Both the position numbers and the translations under genes were made by a program. The notes under the pieces are model-generated. The model searched no databases, was not told the origin of the DNA, and was given only the letters and a program-made list of their open reading frames with translations. 64,000 nucleotides of DNA from UBA2029 sp037447125 (GTDB lineage Bacteria > Chloroflexota > Anaerolineae > Aggregatilineales > Aggregatilineaceae), in contig JBBIHG010000003.1 in NCBI GenBank assembly GCA_037447125.1, forward strand, positions 1 to 64,000, in the 5' to 3' direction. Below, in pieces: positions 38,633-47,328 of the stretch; position 1 is the stretch's first letter; the number at the start of each line of letters is the position of its first letter.

Positions 38633-39514
38633 ATGCAAACTACCTATCCAGCGCCCGCCACTCCCACACGGCGGCCGATCCGTTGGGACCGAGCGAGTTC
38701 GATCGCGCTGAAGTACGCCGTCCTGATCGCGCTGAGCATCGTGGTCACTATGCCGGTCGCGACGGCGGTGTTGGGGGGGATGCGGACCAACGGCGAATTT
38801 CTGGCCCGTCCCATCGATCTGCCGCGGCAGGGCATCCAGTGGGAAAACTACACCAGCATTCTCGAAGACGGCAAGTTCTGGCGGGCCGCCAAAAACAGCG
38901 TAGTGATTACGGTTGGCGTTGCCAGCATCAACATCACCCTCGCCAGCATGCTGGCCTTTGCCCTCAGCCGCGTGAAGTTCGCTGGGCGCAGCCTGTTGTT
39001 CAATATCATCTCGTTTGGTCTGTTGTTCCCGCTGGTCGTGGCGATCCTGCCCCTGTTCATCCAACTGCGCGCGCTGGGCCTGCTGAACTCGGTGTGGGGG
39101 ATCATTCTGCCGATGGCTGCGTTCGGGCTGCCGAGCAGTGTGGTGATTCTGCGCGGCTTCTTCATGGCGATTCCCAAAGAACTCGAAGACGCCGCTTACA
39201 TCGACGGGGCCACAGTCTTTGGGTTCTTCTTCTATATCCTGCTGCCAATCTCGCGACCGGCCCTGTCGGCGGTGATGACTATCAATATTGTGGCGGCGTG
39301 GAACGAGTACTTTCTGCCCCTGCTGGTGGTTGGGCCGTCTGAGGAGGCGTGGCCGCTGCCGCTGGGCATCATGCAGTTCCAGGGACAATACGGCACCGAC
39401 TGGGCACGTGTGATGGCCTACGTCACCATCCTGATCATTCCGGCTGTGGTGTTCTACCTCTTCACCGAAAAGCTGATTGTCACCGGGCTGACCGGCGGCG
39501 AGCTGAAAGGCTGA
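38633..39514 (+). CDS. ABC sugar transporter permease (MalG-like)
   Basis: A 293-residue partner permease with six helices. The EAA loop is LEDAAYIDGATVFGFFFYIL near residues 183-202. GAGGG precedes the ATG by seven bases. It ends with the ELKG tail typical of MalG-type permeases. It starts 22 bases after the first permease. Confidence 0.93.
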   Translation: MQTTYPAPATPTRRPIRWDRASSIALKYAVLIALSIVVTMPVATAVLGGMRTNGEFLARPIDLPRQGIQWENYTSILEDGKFWRAAKNSVVITVGVASINITLASMLAFALSRVKFAGRSLLFNIISFGLLFPLVVAILPLFIQLRALGLLNSVWGIILPMAAFGLPSSVVILRGFFMAIPKELEDAAYIDGATVFGFFFYILLPISRPALSAVMTINIVAAWNEYFLPLLVVGPSEEAWPLPLGIMQFQGQYGTDWARVMAYVTILIIPAVVFYLFTEKLIVTGLTGGELKG

Positions 39515-39622
39515 GCGCGGTTTCGCACATCCCTGCCCGGTGAGCGCTGGCAGATGGGCCCGCTGGCCCGGTGCAGTTGGCCACTTTGGGATATCCTCAC
39601 TACTCTAGGGAGAGCCACGATC

Positions 39623-40885
39623 ATGCGCAAACCTCTCAACGTCGTCTTGCTTGGCACGCTGATCGGTGTGCTGGCCGCTGCCGCGCTGCCTGCCCGAGCG
39701 CAGGGTGAGCATCGTCCCGCCCCTGTGCCACCGGACACCGGCGCGTTCTTCACTGGCGAATACCGCAATATGCTCGCAGAATGGGGCCTGAGTGAGGGTG
39801 AGATTCAGTCGCGCATTGAGGCCGTGTGGAACCAGCTCTTTTACGGTGATGAGCACACCGAGCGCGTGTATTACCCGGTCGGCGACGACATGGCCTATAT
39901 CCTCGATACGGGACATGGCGACGTGCGCACCGAGGGCCAGTCCTACGGGATGATGATCGCGGTGCAGCTCGACAAGCAGGACGAGTTCAACCGCATCTGG
40001 AAGTGGACCAAGACGTACATGTATAACACTAGCGGGGCGTACCGGGGCTATTTCGCGTGGCACTGCAGGCCCGATGGCTCAAAGATCAACGACAATCCCG
40101 CCTCAGATGGCGAACAGTGGTTTGTGATGGCGTTGTTCTTTGCCGCCGGGCGCTGGGGCAATGGCGAGGGTATCTTCAACTATGAGGCGGAAGCGAACGC
40201 GATCCTGTATACCATGCTGCACACCGCCGACGATCCACTGGCCATGGCGACCAATATGTTCGACGCCGAGACCAAACAGGTCGTGTTTGTGCCGTCCAAG
40301 AACCGTGATGGGCGCTTCACCAATCCTTCGTATCACCTGCCGCACTATTATGAGCTGTGGGCGCGGTGGGCTGCGCAAGATAACGCCTTCTGGCCCGCCG
40401 CCGCCGCCGCCAGCCGGGCCTTCTGGCGCAGGACGGCGCATCCGGAAACCGGACTGATGCCCAACTACGCGACCTTTGACGGCGCGCCGCAGTATTCGGC
40501 AGATTACGGGCAGTTCTTCTATGCTGACTCGTGGCGCAACGGCATGAATGTTGCGGTAGATTATGCTTGGTTCGCCGCGGATCCCTGGCAGATCGAGCAG
40601 AGCAACCGGCTGCAAGCGTTCTTTGCAGCGCAGGGCATCCAGACGTATTCGGACAAGTGGCGCATCGACGGCAGCGAGTCTCTCACGCCCTGGCATTCCG
40701 AAGGACTCGTCGCCACCAACGCCGCCGCGAGCCTCGCCGCCAGCGAGCCGGTAGCCTGGGATTTCATCGCAGAATTCTGGAACACGCCGCTGCCTACCGG
40801 TAAATGGCGCTATTACAGCGGGCTGTTGTATCTGCTGAGCCTGCTGCACCTGAGCGGCGAGTTCAGGATCTACGCACCCCAATGA
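39623..40885 (+). CDS. exported GH8 reducing-end xylose-releasing exo-oligoxylanase (Rex-like)
   Basis: A 420-residue family 8 glycoside hydrolase. Glu104 in VRTEGQSYGMM is the predicted general acid, and Asp302 in YADSWRNGMNVAVDYAW the predicted base. NPASDGEQWFVMAL matches Rex enzymes that release xylose from the reducing end of xylo-oligosaccharides (EC 3.2.1.156). An N-terminal signal peptide ends near ARAQG, whereas the characterised Rex enzymes I know are intracellular. AGGGAG precedes the ATG at 39623. It is the last gene of the locus. Confidence 0.88.
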   Translation: MRKPLNVVLLGTLIGVLAAAALPARAQGEHRPAPVPPDTGAFFTGEYRNMLAEWGLSEGEIQSRIEAVWNQLFYGDEHTERVYYPVGDDMAYILDTGHGDVRTEGQSYGMMIAVQLDKQDEFNRIWKWTKTYMYNTSGAYRGYFAWHCRPDGSKINDNPASDGEQWFVMALFFAAGRWGNGEGIFNYEAEANAILYTMLHTADDPLAMATNMFDAETKQVVFVPSKNRDGRFTNPSYHLPHYYELWARWAAQDNAFWPAAAAASRAFWRRTAHPETGLMPNYATFDGAPQYSADYGQFFYADSWRNGMNVAVDYAWFAADPWQIEQSNRLQAFFAAQGIQTYSDKWRIDGSESLTPWHSEGLVATNAAASLAASEPVAWDFIAEFWNTPLPTGKWRYYSGLLYLLSLLHLSGEFRIYAPQ

Positions 40886-40927
40886 AAGCGGGCTTCGTCT
40901 GGCCTCACAACCGTCTCCTGCTTTGAC

Positions 40928-41218
40928 AGGTAGTGAAGTGAGATTATCTCCAACCGGACAGGAAAGGGAGGCGTGAATGAGGTAGGATTGTGGTATGAAC
41001 ACAAACACACCTACCACTACACGACCTCCGTTGGCAACTTTAGCATGTGTCAATCAGCGGTGCGAATGGTACGGGCAAGCAGGGCAGCACCATCTGACCG
41101 TGCGCAAGACCTATGGAAAGGATGGGATTCGGTACTTGCGCTGTCGAGCGTGCGGGAGCGAGTTCAGTGAGCGAAAGAACACAGCGCTGTGGAACACCTC
41201 ACGCCCAATACCTCCGCT
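40928..41218 (+). mobile_element. IS1-like element remnant, right boundary of the island
   Basis: The tip AGGTAGTGAAGTGAG at 40928 starts an element whose transposase begins at 40995 (MNTNTPTTTRPP). The N-terminal zinc finger (CVNQRCEWYGQ and LRCRACGSEFSE) is intact to ALWNT at about 41195. The frame then breaks into a short C-terminal scrap, NTSAIERRNG. Most of the catalytic domain is deleted, so it cannot transpose by itself. The family assignment (IS1-like) rests on the finger and tip. Confidence 0.7.
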
Positions 41219-41533
41219 ATCGAGCGGCGCAATGGCACAGCGCGCTACATCTTCGAGGAATGGTATCGCTTCCAGGGCAGCGATGTAGTGGTGTGCGGCA
41301 AGACGGGCACCGCCCAGACCGGCGGCGCAGGCACCAAGCCCCAGGCCTGGTTCGTGGCTTTTGCCCCCCAGGATGACCCCGAGATCGCGATTGTGGCGAC
41401 GGTGGAGAACTCGTGCGAAGGGTCCGAGGTCGCCGCGCCAATTGTGCGCCGCATTGTCGAGGATTACTACGGGATGCTCCACTCCGAATGGCCGCCGCTG
41501 TGGGTGTCGGGCTGCATCCCGCTGGGCGAGTAG
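41219..41533 (+). pseudogene. C-terminal fragment of penicillin-binding protein 2 (MrdA-like)
   Basis: About 100 residues of a transpeptidase C-terminus. It contains the KTGTAQTGG box, QAWFVAFAPQDDPEIAI and EGSEVAAPIVRRIVEDYYG. The SxxK and SxN motifs are missing, so it is inactive. The fragment is joined in frame to the transposase scrap, showing that IS-associated deletion removed the rest of a pbp2/mrdA gene. Confidence 0.75.
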
Positions 41534-41747
41534 GCGGTCTGGGCTGCTCGCTGCCGATCTCGATCTTCGCGTGCTGTCGTGCCGTGGGATGGTCGGCAGG
41601 GCGACATCTTGTTACGGTAATCTCTTGATATGGCCACGTTAGTCTCGTGAGCGTCCTGATCGACTCAGGCCCGATCATTTGTCGTGGCAGGTTTTCACAG
41701 GATTGTGTTCCGCAGGTCAGCTACGGGGAACGAGACAATCACGAAAG

Positions 41748-41775
41748 TTGCTGAATCGTTCATTTGTTCTATAAT
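41748..41775 (+). promoter_or_regulatory. promoter of the second methyltransferase gene
   Basis: TTGCTG (41748-41753) and a perfect TATAAT (41770-41775) are separated by 16 bases, 32 bases before the start codon. Confidence 0.6.
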
Positions 41776-41800
41776 CGAGTGTAATCAAGTCTAATCGGGG
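41771..41800 (+). repeat. three 10-bp iterations between promoter and start codon
   Basis: ATAATCGAGT, GTAATCAAGT and CTAATCGGGG lie head to tail at exactly 10-bp phase, overlapping the -10 and leader. One helical turn spacing suggests a protein-binding array, perhaps for autoregulation of the methylase. Confidence 0.5.
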
Positions 41801-41806
41801 AAGCGC

Positions 41807-43111
41807 ATGATTGACTCAACGGCGACTTCTGCCGGCGCTAATCAGATTCAAGAGACAGACCGGGGGATACACGACTGGTATCGCTTCGTCCTGTCTTTTC
41901 CCCCCCATCTAGTCCGGCGTTATCTGGACGATTTTGATGCCAAATCTGGACAAACTGTTCTTGATCCATTCTGTGGTACAGGTACGACGCTCGTTGAAGC
42001 CCGCAAGCTAGGCTTCGCTTGCACTGGGATCGAAGCCAACCCAATGGCCTATTTTGCCTGTAAGGTGAAGACGCAGTGGAACATATCCCTGGAGGATTTC
42101 GAACAACACAGCCAGGAGATCGCCAGGCAAACTAGCGCCATCTTGAGCGCACATGGTTTTGACTACAGCGACCTGCCACTGTTCGCCAAGCCCGATACAA
42201 CAGCGAGCAATCTTCGCCATCTGAGTCATGAACGAGCGGGACTGCTGCTGTCCGGTTCGATAAGCCCTCGCCCACTTCATCGTGCGCTGGTCTTGCTCGA
42301 TCTGATCCGTGCCAGTGCAAAGCCCTGGTCATGTCATCAAGAACTGGCATTTGCGGCCACATTAGTCGCCGACGCAAGCAATCTGAAGTTCGGGCCAGAG
42401 GTTGGAGTCAACCGAAAGCCGAGGGAAGATGCTGACGTGGTGGGCTGTTGGATGGGGCGAGTGAGGCAAATGGCTGCCGATCTGCGTGCACTACCTGACC
42501 GATCACACCGACCTGTAACTGTCTTTCATGGCGATGCACGGGATGCGTTCCCTTTCGAGAAAAACAGCGTTGACTTTGTGATCACTTCTCCTCCATATCC
42601 TAATGAGAAGGACTATACGCGCACTACTCGCCTGGAAAGTGTCGTGCTTGGCTTTATCAACTCACGACAAGAACTTCAGGCTGTCAAAAAGAAGCTGCTA
42701 CGGAGTAACACACGGAACGTGTATGTTGACGATCAGGATGATCGCTGGGTACAGCAATTCGCATCTATTCGGCAACTAGCCGGTCAGATAGAAGCGAGGC
42801 GTTTGGAACTGGGCAAGACTTCGGGGTTTGAGAGGCTGTATCACCGTGTCGTACGCCTTTACTTTGGAGGGATGTATCGCCACCTTGAGGCCGTGAAGCA
42901 TGTGCTCAGGCCTGGTGCGCTATGTGCCTATGTGGTGGGAGACCAGGAATCCTACTTTCGGATCACGATCCGAACCGGGCAACTACTCGCCGAAATCGCT
43001 GAGCATTGCGGATACAAGATTGAGCGCATCGATCTCTGGCGCACACGTCCGGCGACTGCAACAGGTTGTCAGATTCGCGAGGAGGTAGTTATATTGCGCT
43101 GGCTGGGTTGA
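41807..43111 (+). CDS. site-specific DNA methyltransferase (SPPY type) of a restriction-modification pair
   Basis: A 434-residue amino-methyltransferase. SAM motif I is DPFCGTGTTLVEA (53-65), and the catalytic motif TSPPYPNEKDYTR starts at residue 260. SPPY is usual for N4-cytosine enzymes, though some N6-adenine enzymes have it. The roughly 195 residues between the motifs are mostly helical and may include target recognition. GC content is clearly lower than in neighbours, pointing to transfer. The convergent nuclease gene abuts its stop codon. Confidence 0.85.
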   Translation: MIDSTATSAGANQIQETDRGIHDWYRFVLSFPPHLVRRYLDDFDAKSGQTVLDPFCGTGTTLVEARKLGFACTGIEANPMAYFACKVKTQWNISLEDFEQHSQEIARQTSAILSAHGFDYSDLPLFAKPDTTASNLRHLSHERAGLLLSGSISPRPLHRALVLLDLIRASAKPWSCHQELAFAATLVADASNLKFGPEVGVNRKPREDADVVGCWMGRVRQMAADLRALPDRSHRPVTVFHGDARDAFPFEKNSVDFVITSPPYPNEKDYTRTTRLESVVLGFINSRQELQAVKKKLLRSNTRNVYVDDQDDRWVQQFASIRQLAGQIEARRLELGKTSGFERLYHRVVRLYFGGMYRHLEAVKHVLRPGALCAYVVGDQESYFRITIRTGQLLAEIAEHCGYKIERIDLWRTRPATATGCQIREEVVILRWLG

Positions 43112-43882
43112 TCACGTGGCATCACGAAACAGCCGGTACCGTTTGTAAGAGCGCGTCTGGAGTTTGAGAGGATCAGAAGTCGCTGTGAATTCCACAAAGA
43201 CCATTGACCCATCATCCAGCACCTTGACGCCTAAAGGGCGCACAGCTAGCCCAGGGTACTCCTGTTCAGCGTAGGCAACCATTGAGGATATCTGAACTCG
43301 ATTGAGTTGATCTTTCAAACTCGCGGGCTTAGCTTCAATAGGTATACAGAACCATTGCCCATCTGTATTGACCCCAAGATAGAGATCGTCCACTTCTATC
43401 TGCCCCATGTCTCGCACATAGGCCCTGAGATGGGATTGGAGATGGTATACGGTCAGGCTGGTGAAGATATCAACCAGGCGATTGTAGCGGATCTGAACCA
43501 GCACACTTTGCTCGTCGCCTTTTGCGAACATGAGCACAATTTCGGGAATCGCATTGGGGATATCCGTGATCTCCAGTTCCAGGGGCACGGCAAGTTCCAC
43601 AGGAATATCCAGCCTGACCAGGGTGTATTTCCCTTTGCCCTCGCCTCTGATGACCCAGTTTCCATGCCTCACCATTTCTGGCGGGAAGTCCCGCCTTCCA
43701 GAACGATAAGAATAGATAATATCGGGAATATTCTTGATATGTAACTCTTCTGCTATCTGATCAAGGAAACCCTTGTCAAAGGGTAATACCTCGGCTTCAA
43801 GGCCGTATTGCAGCGTCAGGCGTTTGAAGACTGCCAGAATCACTTCATCGTAACGTGAGAGACCTTCTACTTCATTTTCCAC
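43112..43882 (-). CDS. probable PD-(D/E)xK restriction endonuclease
   Basis: A 256-residue protein with the pattern EVDDLYLG (Asp165/Asp166), then 16 residues, then PIEAK (Glu183, Lys185), which fits a PD-(D/E)xK nuclease core. The N-terminal half has no recognised domain. The start is GTG at 43882, supported by AGGAG upstream; the longer frame to 44143 runs through repeats. It converges tail to tail with the methyltransferase, with no gap between the stops. Specific family was not recognised. Confidence 0.7.
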   Translation of the reverse strand: MENEVEGLSRYDEVILAVFKRLTLQYGLEAEVLPFDKGFLDQIAEELHIKNIPDIIYSYRSGRRDFPPEMVRHGNWVIRGEGKGKYTLVRLDIPVELAVPLELEITDIPNAIPEIVLMFAKGDEQSVLVQIRYNRLVDIFTSLTVYHLQSHLRAYVRDMGQIEVDDLYLGVNTDGQWFCIPIEAKPASLKDQLNRVQISSMVAYAEQEYPGLAVRPLGVKVLDDGSMVFVEFTATSDPLKLQTRSYKRYRLFRDAT

Positions 43883-44271
43883 AGGCAACCTCTCCTTGCA
43901 CTCTCTGCAACCTCGGAGTATAGAGGCTGTTATGAACTTTGGCAGGCGGGTAGCTCCCGTGCTTGCCCCCCCATCCTCGGTCCTTCCCCCGCAAGGGGGG
44001 AAGGAAGAAGCCCGCCCTGGCCCCTTCCCTCCGCTTGCGTGGGGGAAGGGGTCGGGGGATGGGGGGCGTCTACCCGGCAGAAGTGCATAACACGCTCTAG
44101 GGCCTTTTGCCAACCAGTACCACTGCCATTCTTTTCGTATCATTCCGTCGTGACAGAAGTAACTATCCGCACCTTGCCCCTCATGTTATGCTGCATGGAT
44201 TAGGCGTCTTTACAATTGTTAGGTACAGGTAAGCCATAGGACGCTCGCCATTGTTGTTGGGGAGAATTGCC
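43883..44271. other. intergenic region before glpA
   Basis: It contains a G/C-rich inverted repeat (43964-44067), then about 200 bases of leader for glpA. No gene and no clear -35/-10 pair were found. Confidence 0.5.
43964..44067. repeat. G/C-rich inverted repeat
   Basis: CCCCCCATCC at the left is mirrored by GGATGGGGGG at the right, with internal CCTTCCCCC / GGGGGAAGG stems. Its architecture closely matches 56171-56272. Confidence 0.7.
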
Positions 44272-45897
44272 TTGACCACGACCTCTGTGGATGTGCTGGT
44301 CATCGGCGGCGGCGCGACCGGAGCCGCCGCCCTCTATGATCTGGCGCGGCGCGGCGTGCGCGCCCTGCTGGTAGACCAGCTCGACTTCACCACTGGCACA
44401 TCGGGGCGCTACCACGGCCTGCTCCATTCCGGCGGGCGCTACGCCGGGCATGACCTGGAGACCGCCCACGAGTGCATCGTCGAGAACCGGGTGCTGCGCC
44501 GCATCGTCCCCTTCGCCGTGGAGGACACGGGCGGGCTGTTCGTCGCCACGCCCGCCGACCCCGCCGATTTCCCCGCCCGCTGGCTGGACGGCTGCGCCAA
44601 AGCAGGCATTCCCACCGAGCCGCTGAGCGCGGCCCAGGCCCGCGCCGAAGAACCCGCGCTGACGCCGGCCATCACCGCCGTCTACCGCGTGCCGGATGGC
44701 TCGGTGGACTCCTTCGATATGATTCACGGCTTTGTCGAGGCGGCGCGCTCTCTAGGGAGCGACGCCTGGATCTACCAGCAGGTGACCGCGCTGCTGCGCG
44801 AAGGCGACGCCGTGGTCGGCGCGACGCTGCACGACACGCGCACCGGCGAGCAGCGCACAGTCCACGCCGCCTGTGTGCTCAACGCGACCGGCCCCTGGGC
44901 GGGAGTCGTGGCGCGGCTGGCCGGGCTGGAGGTGAGCGTCAAGTTCGACCGGGGCGCGATGGTCGCCATGAACACGCGCTGGGTCAACACCATCGTCAAC
45001 CGCCTGCGCCCTGCCTCCGACGGCGACATCCTGGTGCCGGTGGGCACGGTCTGCGTGCTGGGCACCACCTCCGTACACACCGCCTCACCCGACGATTATC
45101 GCGTCGAAGCGTGGGAAGTCAGCAAGATTCTGGCCGAGGCCGATGTCGTCGTGCCGGGCATCCGCCACGGGCGGGCGCTGCGCGCCTGGGCGGGCGTGCG
45201 CCCACTCTACGAGCCGCCCCAGGCCGGCAACAACAAGGCGCAGGGCCGCGAGGTGGCGCGCACCTTCTCCGTGCTGGATCACGCCGCGCTGGATGGCGTG
45301 CGCGGCCTGGTGACCGTCACCGGCGGCAAGCTGACCACCTGCCGCCTGATGGCCGAAAAAGCGGTGGACGCTGCCTGCGCGCAGCTTGGCATCAGCGCGC
45401 CCTGCACCACCGCTGACGAAGTGCTGCCCATCCCTGCCGCCACAGCCGGGCGTTATCACCGCCTGGATCATCGCCTGCACAAGCTGGAGCACGGCGAAAT
45501 GCCCGGCGAATTGATCTGCGAGTGCGAGCTGGTCACCCGCCCGCAACTGGAAGCGGCCATCGCCGCCTACGGCGACCAGCCAGTCGCCCTGGACGACCTG
45601 CGCCGCGATCTGCGCCTGGGCATGGGGCCGTGCCAGGCGGGTTTTTGCAGCGTGCGCGCGGCGGGCATTCTGCAGGCGGTCAAGGGCCAGGCCAGCGCCG
45701 AGGCGACGGCGGCCCTGAGCGCGTTCGTGGACGAGCGTTTTCGCGGCGTGCGGCCCCTGCTGTGGGGCCACCAACTGCGCCAGCTTTACCTCGACGAGCT
45801 GATCTACCGGCGCACGCTCGGCCTTGACCGGCTGCCCGGCGAAGGCGTCCCCCAGGCGACAGCCGCCACGCCGGACGAGGAGGCTGCCCATGGCTGA
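44272..45897 (+). CDS. glpA: anaerobic glycerol-3-phosphate dehydrogenase subunit A
   Basis: A 541-residue FAD enzyme that oxidises glycerol-3-phosphate to dihydroxyacetone phosphate. The Rossmann motif VLVIGGGATGAAALYDLARRG is at residues 6-26, and HGLLHSGGRYA and VTVTGGKLTTCRLMAEKAVD are family hallmarks. A C-terminal BFD-like [2Fe-2S] domain has CEC near 422 and MGPCQAGFC near 460. The start is TTG at 44272, set by GGGAG seven bases upstream. The stop overlaps glpB by eight bases. Confidence 0.95.
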   Translation: MTTTSVDVLVIGGGATGAAALYDLARRGVRALLVDQLDFTTGTSGRYHGLLHSGGRYAGHDLETAHECIVENRVLRRIVPFAVEDTGGLFVATPADPADFPARWLDGCAKAGIPTEPLSAAQARAEEPALTPAITAVYRVPDGSVDSFDMIHGFVEAARSLGSDAWIYQQVTALLREGDAVVGATLHDTRTGEQRTVHAACVLNATGPWAGVVARLAGLEVSVKFDRGAMVAMNTRWVNTIVNRLRPASDGDILVPVGTVCVLGTTSVHTASPDDYRVEAWEVSKILAEADVVVPGIRHGRALRAWAGVRPLYEPPQAGNNKAQGREVARTFSVLDHAALDGVRGLVTVTGGKLTTCRLMAEKAVDAACAQLGISAPCTTADEVLPIPAATAGRYHRLDHRLHKLEHGEMPGELICECELVTRPQLEAAIAAYGDQPVALDDLRRDLRLGMGPCQAGFCSVRAAGILQAVKGQASAEATAALSAFVDERFRGVRPLLWGHQLRQLYLDELIYRRTLGLDRLPGEGVPQATAATPDEEAAHG

Positions 45898-47206
45898 GAA
45901 ACGCAAAGCGGGCCGCTGCACCATAGACTCCCACGCGGGGCGGGGCAGCGATGTGATCGTCATCGGGGCGGGGCTGGCCGGGCTGCTGGCGGCGGTTCAT
46001 GCCGTCAAAGCCGGGGCGCGCGTCCGCCTGATCGCCAGCGGCTGGGGCCAGCAGATCGTCAGCCCCGGCTGGATCAGCGTGTACGACCGCGCCGCCGCCG
46101 ACGTGATCGCCGAGGTGCGCAGCTATGCTGCGCTGCACCCGGATCACCCCTATGCCCTGGCCGGGCTGGATGCGCTGGTCTGCGCGCTGGACCTCTTCCA
46201 GGACATCGCCGAGGAAATCGGCGAGCCGTTCGTCATGCGCCCCAGGGACGGGCACAACCTGCGCCTGGCGACCATGCTCGGCGCGATTCAGACGCCGCTG
46301 CTCGCCCCGCAGGGCATCGCCGCCGGCGATCTTACAGAGCCTGGGGGGCCACTGCTGATCGCTGGCTTCGCCGGCTGGCGCGACTTCTACCCGGCGCTGG
46401 TCGCCGGCAACCTGAGCGCGCAGGGCATCGCCGCGCGCGCGCTGACGGTGACTCTGCCCGCCGGGCGCGGGTCGTGGGACGACTGGCCCGCCGATCTTGC
46501 CCGCCGCTTCGATGACTCTGCTTTCCGCACGGCAGTGCTGCGCCAGATTCAGCCACAGGTCAAGGAGGCAGTCAAGGTCGGCTTCCCGGCGGTGCTGGGC
46601 ATGGAGGGGCACGCCGAGGTGCTGCGCGAGTTCGAGGCGGGCCTGGGCCGCCCGGTCTTCGAGATTCCCACCCTGCCGCCCAGCCCGGCGGGGACGCGGC
46701 TGAGCAACGGCATCCGCCGCTGGCTGCTGCGTCACCGGGCGCGGGTGCAGGTCGGGCACCCGGTCGTGCGCGGGATCGTCGCGGACGGGCGCTGCACTGG
46801 CGTCGAAGTCGGCGCGCTGGGCCACGCCAACCCGTTCTACGCCGATGCTTTCGTCCTGGCGACGGGCGGGCTGTACAACGGCGGCATCCAGAGCGACGAG
46901 ACGGGCCGCCTATGGGAGCCGGTCTTCGGCCTCCCCGTCAGCGGGCCGGAGGGCGAGGGCCGCGAGGCGTGGTACGGCGAGCGGTTGCTGGCTGGGCGCG
47001 GCCATGCCATTCACCGCCATACCGGGCTGCGCGTCAACGCGCAGATGCAGCCGCTGGATGCTGAGGGCGCGCCCGTGCTGGAGAACGTCTTCGCCGCCGG
47101 GCACCTGCTGGCGGGCTTCAACCCGCTGACCGACGGCTGCGCCGAGGGCGTGGCCCTGGCGACGGCCTACAAAGCCGTGAGCGCGGCGCTGGCGGCGCGG
47201 GCGTGA
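45890..47206 (+). CDS. glpB: anaerobic glycerol-3-phosphate dehydrogenase subunit B
   Basis: A 438-residue flavoprotein subunit. The dinucleotide motif VIVIGAGLAGLLAAVHAVKAG begins near residue 22. LATGGLYNGGIQSDETGR and FAAGHLLAGFNPLTDGCAEG are typical of GlpB. It carries electrons from GlpA to the membrane subunit GlpC. GAGGAG precedes the ATG within the end of glpA. Confidence 0.94.
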   Translation: MAEKRKAGRCTIDSHAGRGSDVIVIGAGLAGLLAAVHAVKAGARVRLIASGWGQQIVSPGWISVYDRAAADVIAEVRSYAALHPDHPYALAGLDALVCALDLFQDIAEEIGEPFVMRPRDGHNLRLATMLGAIQTPLLAPQGIAAGDLTEPGGPLLIAGFAGWRDFYPALVAGNLSAQGIAARALTVTLPAGRGSWDDWPADLARRFDDSAFRTAVLRQIQPQVKEAVKVGFPAVLGMEGHAEVLREFEAGLGRPVFEIPTLPPSPAGTRLSNGIRRWLLRHRARVQVGHPVVRGIVADGRCTGVEVGALGHANPFYADAFVLATGGLYNGGIQSDETGRLWEPVFGLPVSGPEGEGREAWYGERLLAGRGHAIHRHTGLRVNAQMQPLDAEGAPVLENVFAAGHLLAGFNPLTDGCAEGVALATAYKAVSAALAARA

Positions 47207-47227
47207 GGGTTTGCCCAGGAAACGAAA

Positions 47228-47243
47228 AAGCCCTCGCGGGCTT
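47228..47243 (+). other. short hairpin between glpB and glpC
   Basis: AAGCCC and GGGCTT pair around a four-base loop in the 122-base gap between glpB and glpC. It may be an attenuating or processing element. A TTGACA hexamer lies at 47279-47284, but no clear -10 follows. Confidence 0.35.
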
Positions 47244-47328
47244 CGAAGGCGTGTGCCTTCCACCTCCAGGTGACTGGATTGACAGTAGTATAGCACGATC
47301 AACGTACTCACGCAGTTGGCGGAATCTC

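Noticed and set aside
44472..45416. 314-codon frame inside glpA
   Set aside because: Arg-rich +1 shadow of glpA with no ribosome site.
45680..46825. 381-codon minus frame across glpA and glpB
   Set aside because: Antisense shadow; both plus-strand genes show full flavoprotein motifs.
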